NCBI RefSeq assembly: GCF_051622035.1
Contig: NC_135362.1
Span: forward strand, 11,349,501 to 11,413,500
Direction: 5' to 3'
Length of the DNA: 64,000 nt
Origin: Arctopsyche grandis
Lineage: Eukaryota > Arthropoda > Insecta > Trichoptera > Hydropsychidae
Shown here: positions 1 to 15,194 of the stretch, piece after piece
Numbering within the stretch: the stretch's first letter is position 1
Layout of the letters: every line of letters begins with the position of its first letter
The notes under the pieces: generated by a model
Told to the model about the DNA's origin: nothing
The model's database searches: none
What the model saw: the letters and a program-made list of their open reading frames with translations, nothing else
Made by a program: the position numbers and the translations under genes

Positions 1-1183
1 CGGGATTAGAATGAAATCAGTTTAGCTTTTTTTTATTAATTTTTGTTTCAATTTTTAATTTTATTTCACGTTCGTTTCGTGTATCTACATTTTCCTCATA
101 ACTACATCGCTATTTAATATTGTGCTATGTTTATTTACAAAGTTTGTTTTATATCAATTTTCTAAATCTACAACATTTATTTTAATACTATGCTTGATTT
201 TAAACATCACAATTGTTTGCAGGTTTTCAACATAATGTTTTTTGAGTCGAGTATAAAATAATTTGTAAATATTTGGTTTAGACAAATGCATACATGTAAA
301 GATTTCATGAACACAAGTCAACATTTATAGAATATTTTAATATTTGAAAATAAAGGTTGTACGCCTGAGACGTTGCCTTCTGAATTTGATAGTATAATTT
401 CCATCTTGGTAAAATTAAATTATATTTGTTCGATGAAAAACAATTTATTTTTAGAAAATAATATAAAGTACTGCAGCAATCGTGATACATAATAATATAA
501 ATATTATCAATTAATATTTATTGACACTCACTTACATAATAAATATATACACATGAAAATTAATTTATACACGTAGGTGCTCTATTTACAATTAATATAA
601 TTGAAATAATTTGCTCTCGATATCAATAAATATTGATTTACGTTTAAAAATATTACAAAAGAGATCATAAGTTTTATTTTAACATATACAAATGTTTCAT
701 GCAAAAATCATTCAACGGAAAAGCTTCTTTTTAGCACCACATTAAAAATTAAGTACATTCGATAATAACACCTACATACAGGTGACATCAAAATTCATTA
801 AATATTGAACTTGACGCGAGTGAACATATCGTAAAAGTAGACATTTAATTAATGAGATTACTATTTTTATTTTTTGGTAATGTTAGTGTTAAAAAGGGCA
901 CAGTAATCAATACACAATAGCTGTAATCAAGCGATTTGTGTAATTATTATTACGCATATGTCAGTACATACAAAAGTATATATTACATGTATTGGCATAT
1001 GCGCAAAATTATATTACATAATTTTATTAGCTTTTAATTAAGTAAAGTATGCACTTTTTTTCAATTTTAACACTGTTGTTTAATTATGAATTTCGATCAA
1101 TGAACACTGCGAATTAATTTTCCCCTAACAGTTATAGTTACGAATATATTTTATCGGGGATAAACACAGTTTTTATGCATTTT
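1..1183. other. AT-rich region 3' of Gsc
   Basis: This stretch would hold the Gsc 3' UTR (after 1184 on the minus strand) and intergenic DNA. Apart from the candidate AATAAA on the minus strand at 1023-1028, no gene, RNA or clear repeat was seen. The short open frame at 305-490 is low complexity and has no recognisable content. Confidence 0.5.
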
Positions 1184-1342
1184 TTACGCCACCTCTAAAT
1201 CTGAAGAATCACCATCGGAATACTGAAGAGTGGAACACTGTGAAGGTGGCATGGATACAGCATCTTCCTGAAGTCTTCGAAGTCTTTCCTGTTCCTCTCG
1301 CTTCTGTTTCCGCCATTTTGCTCTCCGATTTTTGAACCAAAC
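1184..1342 (-). CDS. Gsc: Gsc coding exon 3 (homeodomain recognition helix to stop)
   Basis: The exon follows an acceptor TTTTCAG and begins [20 protein letters not shown], the recognition helix and basic tail of the homeodomain. It ends in an acidic Ser/Asp-rich tail ([10 protein letters not shown]) and a TAA stop at 1184-1186. Phase 0 at its 5' border matches exon 2. A possible polyadenylation signal AATAAA on the minus strand lies at 1023-1028. Confidence 0.93.
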   Translation of the reverse strand, partial: VWFKNRRAKWRKQKREEQERLRRLQEDAVSMPPSQCSTLQYSDGDSSDLEVA

Positions 1343-4300
1343 CTGAAAATATAAACGAAGTTTTTACTATATTATATTATAACTAAAAACGCAGGTGGCG
1401 ACATGAAAACATTTGAAATTATTGCGTTGCAATGCCACTCATTCCCGTTTTGCCCGTTTCCGTTCTCTTTTGGGGAGATTATTTTTTACAGAAACTATCA
1501 CGGACATACACAAAATAACTCCTGTGCGTTTCATCGCAATCGGTTGAATGGTATAGGAACGCATTCGTGACAGACAGGCAAACAGACACACATTGATTTT
1601 TATATAAATAGATGTATATTATATTTTACAAACAAATCACGCATAACAGAAATCTAGTGATAGGAGCTCGATGCCTCCTGCGGAAGCTGAGGAAGTTATC
1701 AAATTGGTACGTGTCATAGGAGAAGAGAACAAACTACGGAATCTAATGTATCTGAATTGTCCGGGAGCATTGAAGCTCGATTCTGCAAGAATTTGAGGAT
1801 TGATCACCAAACCAACCAGTAATTAGTAGAAATGTTTTCCCAATTGTACCTTTTTATATAATAATTGTATTGCACAATTTGCACGATTACAAAAATAAGT
1901 AAATATAAAAAAGCATGTTTGTGCGGTAATTTAGTTAATTAATTATTGTTTTGAATTGATTTCGCAGAAGAATTAAAATTAAGCAGATAAGCCGTAACAC
2001 AGTGCAAAAATTAAATGATCCATGATGGATTTGTTTACGTTTATTTTTAAATATTACAATTTTTCGCGGGAAAGTTTGAGAGCGGGAGGAAAAATTAAAT
2101 TTGTGCGGGGGTGGGTGGGCTAATTAAATTGAAATGCCATTTTTCGTCGCGGTGAAATCATTTTTCCCGTTTTAATTACGTTATCCGCGCTTGTTTCATT
2201 AACTTGGCCGCGGTGAGGCTTTATAATATAATTTAGTCGATTTTTCGATACTTGCCGTCGAGTTTTAATAAGATTCTGCCCGGGTACGGAAGACGCACAA
2301 GTGCAAAATAAATTAAAAGCGAACCGAGCTCGTCGTAAACCGACAGCTGGGAATAAAACCGACTTTTAAACCCCCTACCCCCCCCCCCCTGTACGGCGGG
2401 AACTGCTTCGTTTCAACGTATCAGATTTATGTCGGATAAAAGGGGATGAAAAACAATACGGAGGTAGAAATAATAAATCGCACACCTTCCAAATCGTCAT
2501 CGCGGTAATATTACAATTAATCTTTACCTAGCACCCACACACCCAGAAGGCTGACAAATACAAAGTTTAATCAAAGTAAAACAGTATAGCGTAACCATGA
2601 ACATGTACATAAGTATAATACATTCAGACTTTGCGTATGAAATTAAGCAATCATTTTACTTAATATGAAAATATAATATTTATTTTAAAATACAATTATG
2701 TTTATATAACCTACGCATTGTAATTGAATAGTTTTCAATAGTTAATGATATTTCTAAACTCATGTGCTGCATTATGTCTATCCGCTGTGCGTCGATAAAG
2801 TACTTTTTATTTACGAAGGCATTATGTAGCTTCACGCCATTTAACTTTCATTAAAAACCCAGCATACAATTAAAAAACCTTCAGCATGTTTGGCAATGCT
2901 TGATTAAATTATTTTCAGCCACGTAGCGTGAAGGAAACAAGAGGAAGGAATATATGTATGTTTGATAAGCTGAAACCAATCGAATTTACAATCCTTGGAC
3001 ACCGGTGCCTTGTCCATACAAACGTATTACACTTCTCCCTTCATCAATTATGGCACTAGAGAAATTATTTTTTAATATGCTATGGATATCCACCATTGGG
3101 ATGCATCTATCGTTTTATTTTTTTGATTAGTTATTTTTTATAGGAGCTAGGAGCCGCCAAACAACTATAAAATCGCCTCTTTTTTACACCCACGAAAAGA
3201 GTCCAGCGTGCTTATTTAACGGTCGATTTAAAAAAAAATACGCGCATAGTTGCACAGAAAATATTTTTCTCATAACGATGATGATTTTTTTTTTAAATTG
3301 GTCCAGTTTTGGAGGAGAAAATAGGAGAATACGAAACCTCGATTTTGTCGATTTAAACTTATCGTATTATCTGGTTGAAGCGCAACTGTCGCATTCACTC
3401 AATATATATATCGAAGAAAGGAACGGCAACAAAATTAAGGTTTCGGGTGTACAGCCCTCTTAAGGCGAAAACACACTGAAGGGACCGGCACGCCACGTAT
3501 TCGTGGCTTCCAGCCAATGAAGGGCTTTCCCAATTAATTGTTAATTCGTACAACCTTATTATTTCGTCAAGTTTCTCCTACATTTCTTCAAATATGGGAA
3601 TCTCCGTTATCGATCACCGTAAAGCCCATGTCAGATTCAAGAATAAAATTTCACTGAAAGTATTTTCGGACTGTCTGGATAAAATATAACCGAATTGATT
3701 TTTGAGAATGCGTGCTTGGGTTTTTTTACACGTGAAAAAGTATCTAAAAAAACACGTGCCGCGTGCCTCTCAGTGTATTTTAGCCCTCAGTCACGTCTTG
3801 TTGGTAGATTTCAGATACCGCCAAAAAATAATAATTGACCTTTCCACTAACGTATGAACCTACAAATCAAGAGAGCACAAACAAATTATTTTGACGATTG
3901 TGAACCATTTTTTGTGCGAAAAGAACTTTTTTTGTAACTAGGTTGGTTGGTTATTTCTTGAGTCTTAGTCTGTTTAGCACACTCATTACTTTGGAGGAAT
4001 CTGTTAGGCGAGTGTGCATGATTAATTGATGTGATAAATTGAAACTATAATATTTTTGTACTACCGCTAGTATCAAAGGTTGAATTTTAGTCAAAAACCG
4101 ATATAACCATTTTTGGCAGTGCCAGTATTGGAATCCCTATTAGGGACAGATACGGCTCGGTAAGGGTTAATGGTTGCCAATAGATTTTTATAGAATCTCA
4201 ATGTCGTTTTCAGATTTTACATGAATAATTCAATTGCGTGCGAGGGTGTTGTATATGGCATTGGGATTCGATTTCATCGCAAATAATATTAGCATATTTT

Positions 4301-5737
4301 GCGCGATAAGATCGCATTGTGAGTGGCACTATAAGCAGAATAAGAGCTTTCTGTTTCGGTCGTTTCTATCGCGCGAGAAAACTCTCGAAAACAATCATCA
4401 TAACAATTGAAATGCACATCCCCCATTGTACGTAAGCACAATATAATATCGATATATTATTATTATATGTACATATGTATATATGTATATCAAATTCAAA
4501 ACAAAATGAATGTTGCATGTACATAGTATACCGTTTTACGTTATAATTTAGCAGTTTTTCGATTGATACGTTGTAACTGGGGATCTTTTTGTTGTCGGTG
4601 GGTATTATAGTGTTAAGAAATTACACAGTGAGCGAAGCCGCAATGAATGGCCGGTACCGAATTGTCTGGCCGTTGTTGGGGGCATTGTCGGCTCGTCGGG
4701 GGCTCAGCCCCGGGGGGCGCGGCTGTGGGGTTGATTGGCCATTACGCGGGCCGCTGCACTCGAATACCCCGCGCCTCTGCACAAACATCTCAAACGTTCC
4801 GAAATCGACACCACAACCAACGCCTCTCAAACTTTTGTCACTATGTATATCCAGATTGATCAACGAACCGGGAGGGTGAAATAAAAAAAAAACGCAAAAC
4901 TTTGTATGAGCTCGATCCCAGACTCGGTTCCAAATGAGCAGTTATATTTGAGTGGCATAAATCCACAATCTCTTCATTTCGAGAAATATTTTGCAAACAT
5001 TAAATATAATGTTTTGACCTGGAGTCACATATATACATACATACATATCATATATATATATATATATACAGTGGCGGACTGGGACTGAAATCAGTGGATG
5101 CCAGGAGTCAAAGGGGGCCCACCCAGGGTTAAAAAAATTGTATATATTAAATATTTCTATCATATATCCTATATACATGGATGTGTCTAGATTAGGAATA
5201 GATTTTATATTTGGAAACTGTTTAAAATTGTGTATTTAAATCTTACTATATCGTCGAAGTATAATCAAATGTTATTTTGAAAGTATGAAGTAAATTTAAA
5301 TCGCTAGTTGATGAATCGTCCTATCAAAATTGTTTTAAGCAATTCAGTTTATATTATTCACGGAAATTTGTTTATTCCCATTTTTATTTCAGTAGGTAGT
5401 TGTTACATAGGTATTGGTATATACATAATCTTGAGGTTGGAAGTGGGCCCGGCAAAATGGCCCACGCAAATGTTGAAACTTATATTTCGAGCCTAATAAA
5501 AAAAGTTAACCGATCCTTGGGCTGTTAAAGCAGGTAGTAGTTTGTGTATATCGTAAGAAATTTGTTTTGTTGAAATACCCAAACTTTAGGTCCCAAAGTG
5601 CAATATCCTATAAATTTTTACACACGTGAAAAAGTTAAAAAAAAACGCTATTTAATTTTACTGAGGGCCCATATTTTCTAACAGATAGGGGGGCCCACAT
5701 GCCATCGGGCATGTTCGCTTGTATGGCCAGTCCGCCA

Positions 5738-5816
<79 letters not shown>

Positions 5817-8800
5817 TATACATATATCCAAGGTCTGGCCAGCAACTTCGGGCCAGGGATTGAATCCGTGACCCATCAGTTGATAGAATTATACGCTAAG
5901 CACTGAGCTGTTGCTGTCGAGCTATTTGTATACATAAGAAAATTGGCATAAATATGATCTTTTAACTTCATTTATTACATATTTTTTTATTAATACTTGA
6001 AAAAAAATAATTGAAACTAATTGAAAATAATCATAATTTATACATACATAAAAATACATATATGTATGTATATACCAGGAAGGTCAAACAGGTAAACCTT
6101 AATGTGTCTTGACACCTTCATTGAAAAGATGTATTAGCAAATTCAAGAAGCTTTCAACTCGAAAGGTTGCCTATTTGTTGTAACCGTTTTAATGAAATCA
6201 GATAAATTGACAAATTCTGATCGGAAACGATGAGTCACATATCCATATATATGTACATACATATATGTACATTTTCTTAATAATATAAATCATAAAATAA
6301 ATTATCTAAAATATTTTAGTAAAATGTTAATTGAATTGAAAGATTGAGAAATGTTGGTATAATTTCCACTCGTATGAGTGCGGTTCGATTTTATCAACAA
6401 TGCTCGCTGTAACTATACAATGATGATGTGTTGAACGATTCAATTTTATTTTTTTACTTTATCTACATTTTCAGAATGAACCAATTTTATGTATGTATGT
6501 ATAATAAATGCTAAAAATATATTTTTTGTAGTTTTATCTCATATAGAGATTACTACATTTAATAATTATATTGACATATTGCAATATGACTTCATATGCC
6601 CAAATGTTTCTAATCTGTTACCGATAAATCCCTATTCCAATATAGCGAAGCCCTATATATTTTTTTCTTTCATGGTGTACAAAAGGCGGCTTTGGCCACC
6701 GGGCGATGTTTGGCAAAAGGGTTAACAAAGGGGTTGAAAGAACCACTTGCAGTGTATGGTGGACCACACGGGGTTATAGCGCAAATGTTTGGAAGCCTTG
6801 CAACAAAGCCTGCAATTATATCTGTGATGGCGGCAAGAAACGTCACAGAAAAAAAAATAAACGCATCAATTTTCACACGTAAATAATCTGACGGTTCAAT
6901 AGAATCGTATTACACACGTTGTATTACGCGAAACATGTGAACATGAAAAAGTAACCCTTATATAATTTTATATTATTTCCATAAATTACTACGCAGGCAA
7001 TTAAGTCATTTGTAAACGAAAAGAAAAACATGAAAAACACGTTTCGAATTTTTCGGGTATTTTTTCCTAGCTTATGTTGAATCGGCGAAACGTTGAAAAC
7101 AATATTTTGACATTACAAAAGAAGCCCGAGAAACAAGCTCCGAATTTTCGGCACCTTCAGAGGGAATTGACTACCTTGTTATATAAAACGAGGCCCTATT
7201 CTACGGTAGCTTATGATTTTTTTTAATTTCATTTTCACCTTTCATCTTTAATAGGATAATTCGAATGTCGGTTTGTATTCGGAAAAATTAAGAATTAAAT
7301 GTCATTGTGTAAAGTAATCTTTCACCGAGTTATAATTAACTCAGGAGTGGTCAAATCTTTTATAGCTTTTGAAATGCTTCCCATTATTACTTTTCATTTC
7401 AGAAATATCCAATACAATATACGATTTCTTTTGATAAAATCAATAATAGTATTTCAACTGAAAAATAACTTTAAAATAAGATATAATATTTCTTGAAGTC
7501 CTTTTCTGATCGGGGACAGAAAATTCACAGAATTTTTGAAGTCCCACGTCCCAGGAATTCTCATCTCGAATTCCAGAAGAAAGGATTGTGTGTTTTGACT
7601 ATAAATGAAGAATTGAATAAGTAGTTATCAAAGATAATGTACACCCTGAAAAAAATTTAGATTTAAAAAAAATGAAAGCTTTTTTCGTTGGTGTAAACCA
7701 AATATAGAGCTTTAGGATACTCATTTAAATATTTTAGTATTCTTAAGAAGCTATTTCAAATAAATTTTATTGTATAATTTAATTTTTTACAGTTAATAGA
7801 TATATGTACTTTTTAAAATAAATTTTATTTATTTTTATCACGGAAATTAACTAAATCAGAAACCCAAGTGCGTATGTATTAAGTCTGTACAAAAGCGTAT
7901 TCTAACCAAACGACCATAAATGCTTGCGCTATCTATAATTGAATTATTTAATCATCGATTTTATTTCCTTTTTTTATCCCTTTTTATTCCAAAGCCAGAC
8001 GTTACAATATCAACCGGCATAACGCTACATAATTATGTAATATATGTACGTATGTACATATATGGATTTTAGACATACATATTTATCTACGTATCTTTTA
8101 TACTGAAAAATCTGACAATTAACTTGAATAAGGCTAGATATATTCCAACGTATTCTAAAAGGTAAATTAATTCGATGGAAGACTGTACTTTGGCAAGCAC
8201 TGAAAAATTGAAGAAAATACTAACGATTATCGTTCATGAAAAACACTTTTATATAGTATGAAATAAAGGGCTACACTGCTCAATCAATTTAGTGGATTGT
8301 GCATTGATAAACCGCAGAAAGTGCAGAATAGAACAATGCGTGCAATTTTGAATGTGAGGAAACGTAAGAATGTTAGATGTATGTTAGATGAATTGAAATG
8401 TTTGCATATTCGAAATAGTCTTAAATTAAGCACTTTAAAATTTGTATATAAGCTAGATAAGAATCTATTACCCAAATATATTAATAATTACATAGCTAGG
8501 TATAGAGATATACATAATTACATATAAAACTAGGAATAGGAATAAATTAACTATAGGTAGTGTTAAGAAAGCAAGAACTGTAGGCGGTTTTTTCCACATA
8601 TGTAGGTGTTCAAATCTACATATAATGCCCTTCCCGATAGCATTAGAAGTGCTAATAACATTGGTGCTTTCTTGAAGGGTGTTAATAAATGCATTGTTTG
8701 GCATTATGCAATATTGTGTTATGGTCACTAATTATTTTTTGTTAATTATGTTATACTAGTGTTTTTATATTATTATTTTATATTATTTGTAATATAAACC

Positions 8801-11800
8801 ACTTAAACATGGCTAATCTAATAGTAAACATTTTATTAAATTTATTTGAATACTCATTTGTTTTTTTATTAAATTGACTGTCACGAACAAACAAACATAT
8901 GTATATACTAAGTCTCTTTCAAAATTATATGTATACCAGAATCCGGCGCCTGCGCCCCCGGGGACTTCGAATCCTTTGAATCGAAAAAAAAAATCCAATG
9001 TGTTGTCTACGAACCAACCAACCAAGGTTACATATATGCAAAGTCACTTTCGACATTATATTAGATTATAGTTATAATTTTAGTTGTTACTTTTGTTATA
9101 TATGTATTCATTAGCAATTTGCTATAAATTATTAAATAAATAAATATAATATTATATCTAAATTGTACCTATTATATGTATGTACATAAAAGACACATGT
9201 CAAGTGACATGAATGGAGACATAACACCCGAAGAAAAACATAAACAAGGATATGATATACCCACGTATGTACCTACTACCCATGAGGATTTGTTTGTGCG
9301 ATCGTACGGGGTTAATCCGTTCCCATTATTATAAGAAGTCTTAGTTACACACGATTTCGGATAACAATTGTTGGCTCCTTCTGTGTTACTCTTCGCCGAC
9401 CGTGGCCGCACACATGTAGGTCATTGTTGTTAGGGATTGTGTGCTCGCATAAAATTACACGCGGATTTCCTCGAGGCGAACTCCATTGATGTCGGTTGCA
9501 ATCCTTTCGTCATTTGACGAACGAATAATTGGCGTGGAAGTTTAAAACTTGTGTGGTCCGACGATTCAAAGTCCTTTCAGGAAAAAAAAATGTTCTTTAC
9601 ACACGCATTTCCGGATCGCAATGATGGGATTCGTATACGAGGCGGAAAATCAGCTACGAACTGTTGCATATTTTTAAGATTTAATTACATACATATATTT
9701 ATATATGTATGTATATTGAAATGGCATCTTAATACGAAAATAGTAAATCGTCGGCCATAGGCTATATTATCCATTCTAGATTAACTACATATTTTTTTCT
9801 ATTTCGTTAGATCAATGCGGAATGGGTAACATTAATGTACCATTATTCAAATACCAAAATGAAATGACCCATATATTTTATATTCAAATTCAATCATCTT
9901 CTATATATTTTTTTGTTAAATCATATTTCGCTTTTTATATTAATAAATTTAAAATTTTATACGTTTGATATTTTGATAATCAATGGCCTGTTATACAGTT
10001 TTACTCATAAAAAAACAGACCATAGGCAATCAATAATATTGAGTGAAGAAACATTCCGCATATCTTAAACGTAGATATTTAAAAAAATCTTAACCCAAAA
10101 TATGTATTGAATTGTAAATATACATACATATATAGAAAGAGTTCAAAGGTGAATTTTAAAAATGCCTACTTACATAAATTACTTTCATACAATATGAGAT
10201 TGAAAAGAATTAGAGACGAGAGACGCGATCTAAACAAAGTTCACAAAATTAATAATAGCCACCATAATTGTCCTATAATTAACCTCCTAATGTTTGAAAA
10301 AAAACACTCATCTGAGAGATAATATTCTTAGACTCAAAAAGGCATATCTTTCAAAAATAATTGGAAATTCCTTATTTTCAAATTGAGTGGTTAAAATTAA
10401 GCATAGTCTACTAAACGAATAAGTAAATTTTAAATTTCTTTAAAAACAAACTAATGATTTCGTAAATATTAATTGTTTTTTGTAGATCTTCTTTTTCTGT
10501 TAATTCTAATTGTATTTTTTTTTTATTTTATGTCCTCTAATTCGTTTTTTTCTTATTATATTTATTTGTTATTATTATCGACAAACCCGATGGGTTCATC
10601 AGCTATGCTTGCCTCTCTCAAATATTTTGAAATAAATACATAATTTGAGGCTTGATCTGAACTCAATAAGTAGAAACTTACTACCCGAATTCGGTTAGTA
10701 AATGGAAATGAAATAAAAACCATGAAAAAAAATCTCCATTTGTTTCATAATATTATTTAACGACCGACCAATCACAAACGTCTTTGATCAACCCAGCCAA
10801 CCAGAAACGACTTTGACGACAGCCAATCAGAAACGAATTACAGACGCCGTTTTGGTTTTATATATAAGCTATACTTTGATAAATTAAATCCTGATATTAA
10901 TTTTGAATATAAAACTATTATATATGCATTACATACAATTAATAAAAGTCAACTGAACGATCCGTTGAAAGTCATAACTAGAATTATATTGTTCCGATGA
11001 ACCACTGAAACGGTTTTATCTTAAAAAAAAGGTCAACGTTTACACGCGTCTGCGATCCGAAAAAGTATCAAATGTCATCGTTAAATTTGTCAATAATTAA
11101 TTCGAACGATGTGGGAACCCGACTATAATGCTCTATCAAATTACGTTAGCAAAAACAGCAAACGGGGAAAGTTTAGGGGTAGACGAGACAAGAGAAGTTA
11201 AGGGGGAATCGAGCACTCAAATCAAACGCCCCACTAAATAAAACAATCTGCACGCACTAGGGTAAATACCGCGAGAAAAAAATAGTATCCAAGAGGTGAA
11301 CGAGGGGGGAGGCTGCCCTTTTCACGAGATGCGAAAAAAAAGGAACACTAATGTACACTTAAATATGTAAACAGGACAAATACGGGGACGGATGGGGGGA
11401 TGGGGAGGGGGCGGATAAATTAGCGACGGGGGCGGAGCGCCCGTTCAACTCAATTATGCGGCAAGTGGCAAAGGCGAGATATCATCTGCGGCTTCTTGCC
11501 ACTCGTAGGCGAGGGTAAATGGAAGTGTGGGTGGGTATAAAAGGGCTTATCGTCAAATTGGGTGCTTGTTTGTTTTTGACATCTTACACGCGCCGGATAA
11601 TAAAGATAGTATCTGATATGGATTTCTATCGCGGTACCAACCGACGGCAAACGCACGCCAGATATGTATGTTTAATTTATATGCATTTTTCTCGTATGCG
11701 CATTAATCTGATCAACGGTTCTAAAACATGCATATTGAATTGCTGGTAAGTTCCGCAGTGCTTTCATTCATTGAGGATTATGTTTAACGCTACGAGATGT

Positions 11801-14800
11801 TACATAGTTTGAACACGTTTGATGTTAGTATCCATTACTAATTAAACTCACAGACATGGAATGTTCAAAAGGAAAAGCATCCGTTCTAAATTTCATGTGA
11901 TTAAATCTTCATATCAAAATATAAATTATTACCTCATAAAACTAGAATACATACACTTTACCTGATACAAATTAAAATCACGTATAGATGAACGATAATT
12001 GAAAATGGCCCGTACTTCTATGGTCAGTTTCTAATTCCCCTTTTCAGTCAGTAAATTAAATATGTCGTCAGTGATACATCAAAATGGTCAGCTAGTATCA
12101 TAAATGGTCTGTATCCATTGGTCTTCCACACGAACAGTTCGATGATTTGTTTTTAAAATAATCGGAAAACATGAAATCAGAAATCAAATCACTGAACGAT
12201 CTGAACATTCATTCCTGTATAAAAATAAAATTGATAAAAACCGAAATATAAGATGAAAATATCTACATAATTATTTGACAAGTAGAATTAAATAGAAGTA
12301 AATTGTCTTTGTCAAGTAGAACAGTGGCGTTTGGACGATACTGAGTTACCAGAATCAGACAATTCACCATTTATGATTTTATGGTATTATGTTGTCTCAC
12401 AATGTAAAATATTGTTTTTTTTTACATTAATGTTTAATGTTTTTATTGACCGTTTAATATTTTTTACCATTCAATTTTTTGTTGACCGTTCAATGGTTTT
12501 TACTGACCGTTTAATGTTGTATTGATCACTTTTATGAATAGGTACTGATTATTTTTGATTTTGGTTACTGATCAAAACATTTTTTGCCATTGAAAATTAA
12601 TACACTCATAAAATTTTTATATAATAATTCACTTATTAATATTACTAATTCCAATTGTATTTACATAAATCCTTGACTTACAAACAGTAATGTATAATGC
12701 TTTTTTATGTTCGTAAATTGATTTTAAACGCTTTTAACAATAAACTGGAAAATAGTATAAAAATAATTTTAGACATTCATTGTTTGTTATTGAACTCCCA
12801 AAACCAACAAAAATAAAGTCTACAAACTTTTTCAATATAAATACTTAATTCCCTAACAATATAAAAACAGTCGAAAGAAAAAATCCTCGCAAACAAATAA
12901 CAATAAAAAAAAAGAATAAATAAGAAAATTCGTGGTTTTCCTCGAAACCACGTGACTCGATGGAATCGACGATTGTATAATTTAATCGTAAAGTTTGTTT
13001 CGGAGCGAGTCCATTGTAGACAAAGCGCACAAAGCCCTAAGAACTTGCCTCGAGAACAAGCAAGACAAACTTCTCGAGGCCCAACAAAGGTCCTACCGAA
13101 GATTAATTTAGTCCTCAAACGTACCTAATACTGAAGTGAAACATTTACGCAACGGCTGAGCGCGAAGCTTAGTGAATATCTTAACAGCGCAAAACCCTCC
13201 AACCGACCGAAAAATTATTAATGACATCGATCCCAATTCATCACCACACACACAGACCCACATAATTCGAAAGATCGGAAAACGTTAATGTAATCGGCAA
13301 TTTTCCGAACGAAGCGTGAACTTTCATGCATTTTTGGCCATTTCACTGAATAGCTGCCGATGGCATTAATCAAATGTTTACTTTGCGTGCAATATTGCAA
13401 CTGGTTATTGTTGCAAACTGTAAGTATTATTTCTGGCTAGGCTACGGTGAATGTTCTATTGTTTACCGCGGCCTCTACGCTGTTTTGCAGATGCAGCAGC
13501 TGCACCGTAGCGTCGTAGCGCATGCGCCAAGCCTGCATGCTACGTGTGCAAATGCGATGCAATGGAATAACAAACGTTCACGGGTGCAAATCCTCACGTC
13601 GACGTAGAATAAATATTATTGCGATGAATGTCCGAATACCAACGGCCAATTTTGTGGGTAAAATATTTGAAGATTTGAGTTCCTTCATTCATGCTTTTAA
13701 TCATAAAAAATACATCAGTCAATACAATGATTGATTGTTTCAAAGTTTACGGCATTCTAAGGATTTTCTCACGTGACGAGTATAGGGTAATGCGACTCTT
13801 TTCATCATTTTCATCAACTTGTTATAATTAGAGGCGTAAAGGCAGACCCTATATTAATAACCGATCAGATTAATCTTATGCATTGCAGTATATATGTATT
13901 TTACTACCACCCAAATTCGATTGATTTGTTTTTTTTTTATAAAATTTATTTGAATTATTTAATACTTTGTTTAATATATAAGATATGTATAACTTAAAAC
14001 ACTCTTTGGCATTATTGAATATGTTAAGTAATATATTCCATCTAACCTGGTACCAACTATATACATATGTATATGTATAGTTGAAGTGTATTTTCACTTG
14101 TAATATATTTTGACTAGTTGGAATATATTCCGTCTAGCCTACGTAAGTTGATTCATATAAAAAATTGCATTCCAACTAGTCAAAATATATAACAACTGAA
14201 AATTCATGTCAACTATAACGTCACTCGACTATTAAATTGAATTGTAAAGTCACATTTTTGTTTTGACCACATTCTTAGAGTTATCGTAATACTCAATACT
14301 CATTGCCACAATTTTACGAGGAAAAACCATTTAATTTAATAGTCAACCCCTTTTTTTCACTCGTTTATAATTAGAACAAACAAGGCCCTTACAAACAAGC
14401 ATCTCAATCTTCATACGCGGTTGAGATTCGCGAAGAGCTACGTCTGGACAGTATTACTACACGGATGTGAGACGTGGACTCTGAAAACCAAGATGATCAG
14501 CCGCATTGAAGCTTTTGAGATGTGGGTCTATAGGCGTATGCTGAAGATTCCGTGGACCAAAAAGATATCAAACGAAGCTGTCCTCGGCATGATGGGGAGA
14601 GGCAGGGAACTTGTTTCTGTCATCAAGCGGAGAAAGATGGAGTACCTCGGACACATGATACGGGGTCCAAAATACGAATTTCTCCGTTTGATAACCATGG
14701 GGAAAATAGAAGGAAAAAAATGGATTGGCAGGAAAAAGTTATCTTGGCTTCGAAACATGCGCATGTGGACCGATATGAGCGCCGAAGAGCTGTTCCGAGC

Positions 14801-15135
14801 TGCTGAAGACCGATGCGGATATATTCAAATAATCGACGAGGTGGTCGCCAACGTCCGGATGCGGACAAGGCATTAACAAGAAGAAGATAATTAGAACATT
14901 CGATTTATTAGAAAGTTTGTATATGATACATACTATTTATTAAAAATAATATAAACATCTCGTTTGTTTATGAACATATTAGTTTGTCTGGCCAAACTAA
15001 AATCTGGCCAGTTATACTGTACACAAAGAAAAATAAAAATTTACGTCGTGTCGATAAGAATTTCAGTAACCGATACTAAGTTTCAGTTCGATAGGACTAA
15101 CGGTGTTAAAAATATCCCCAAAATACACACACACA

Positions 15136-15194
<59 letters not shown>

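Noticed and set aside
6660..6890. Short overlapping frames in a slightly GC-richer stretch
   Set aside because: Neither strand gives a recognisable protein, and splice signals are not convincing.
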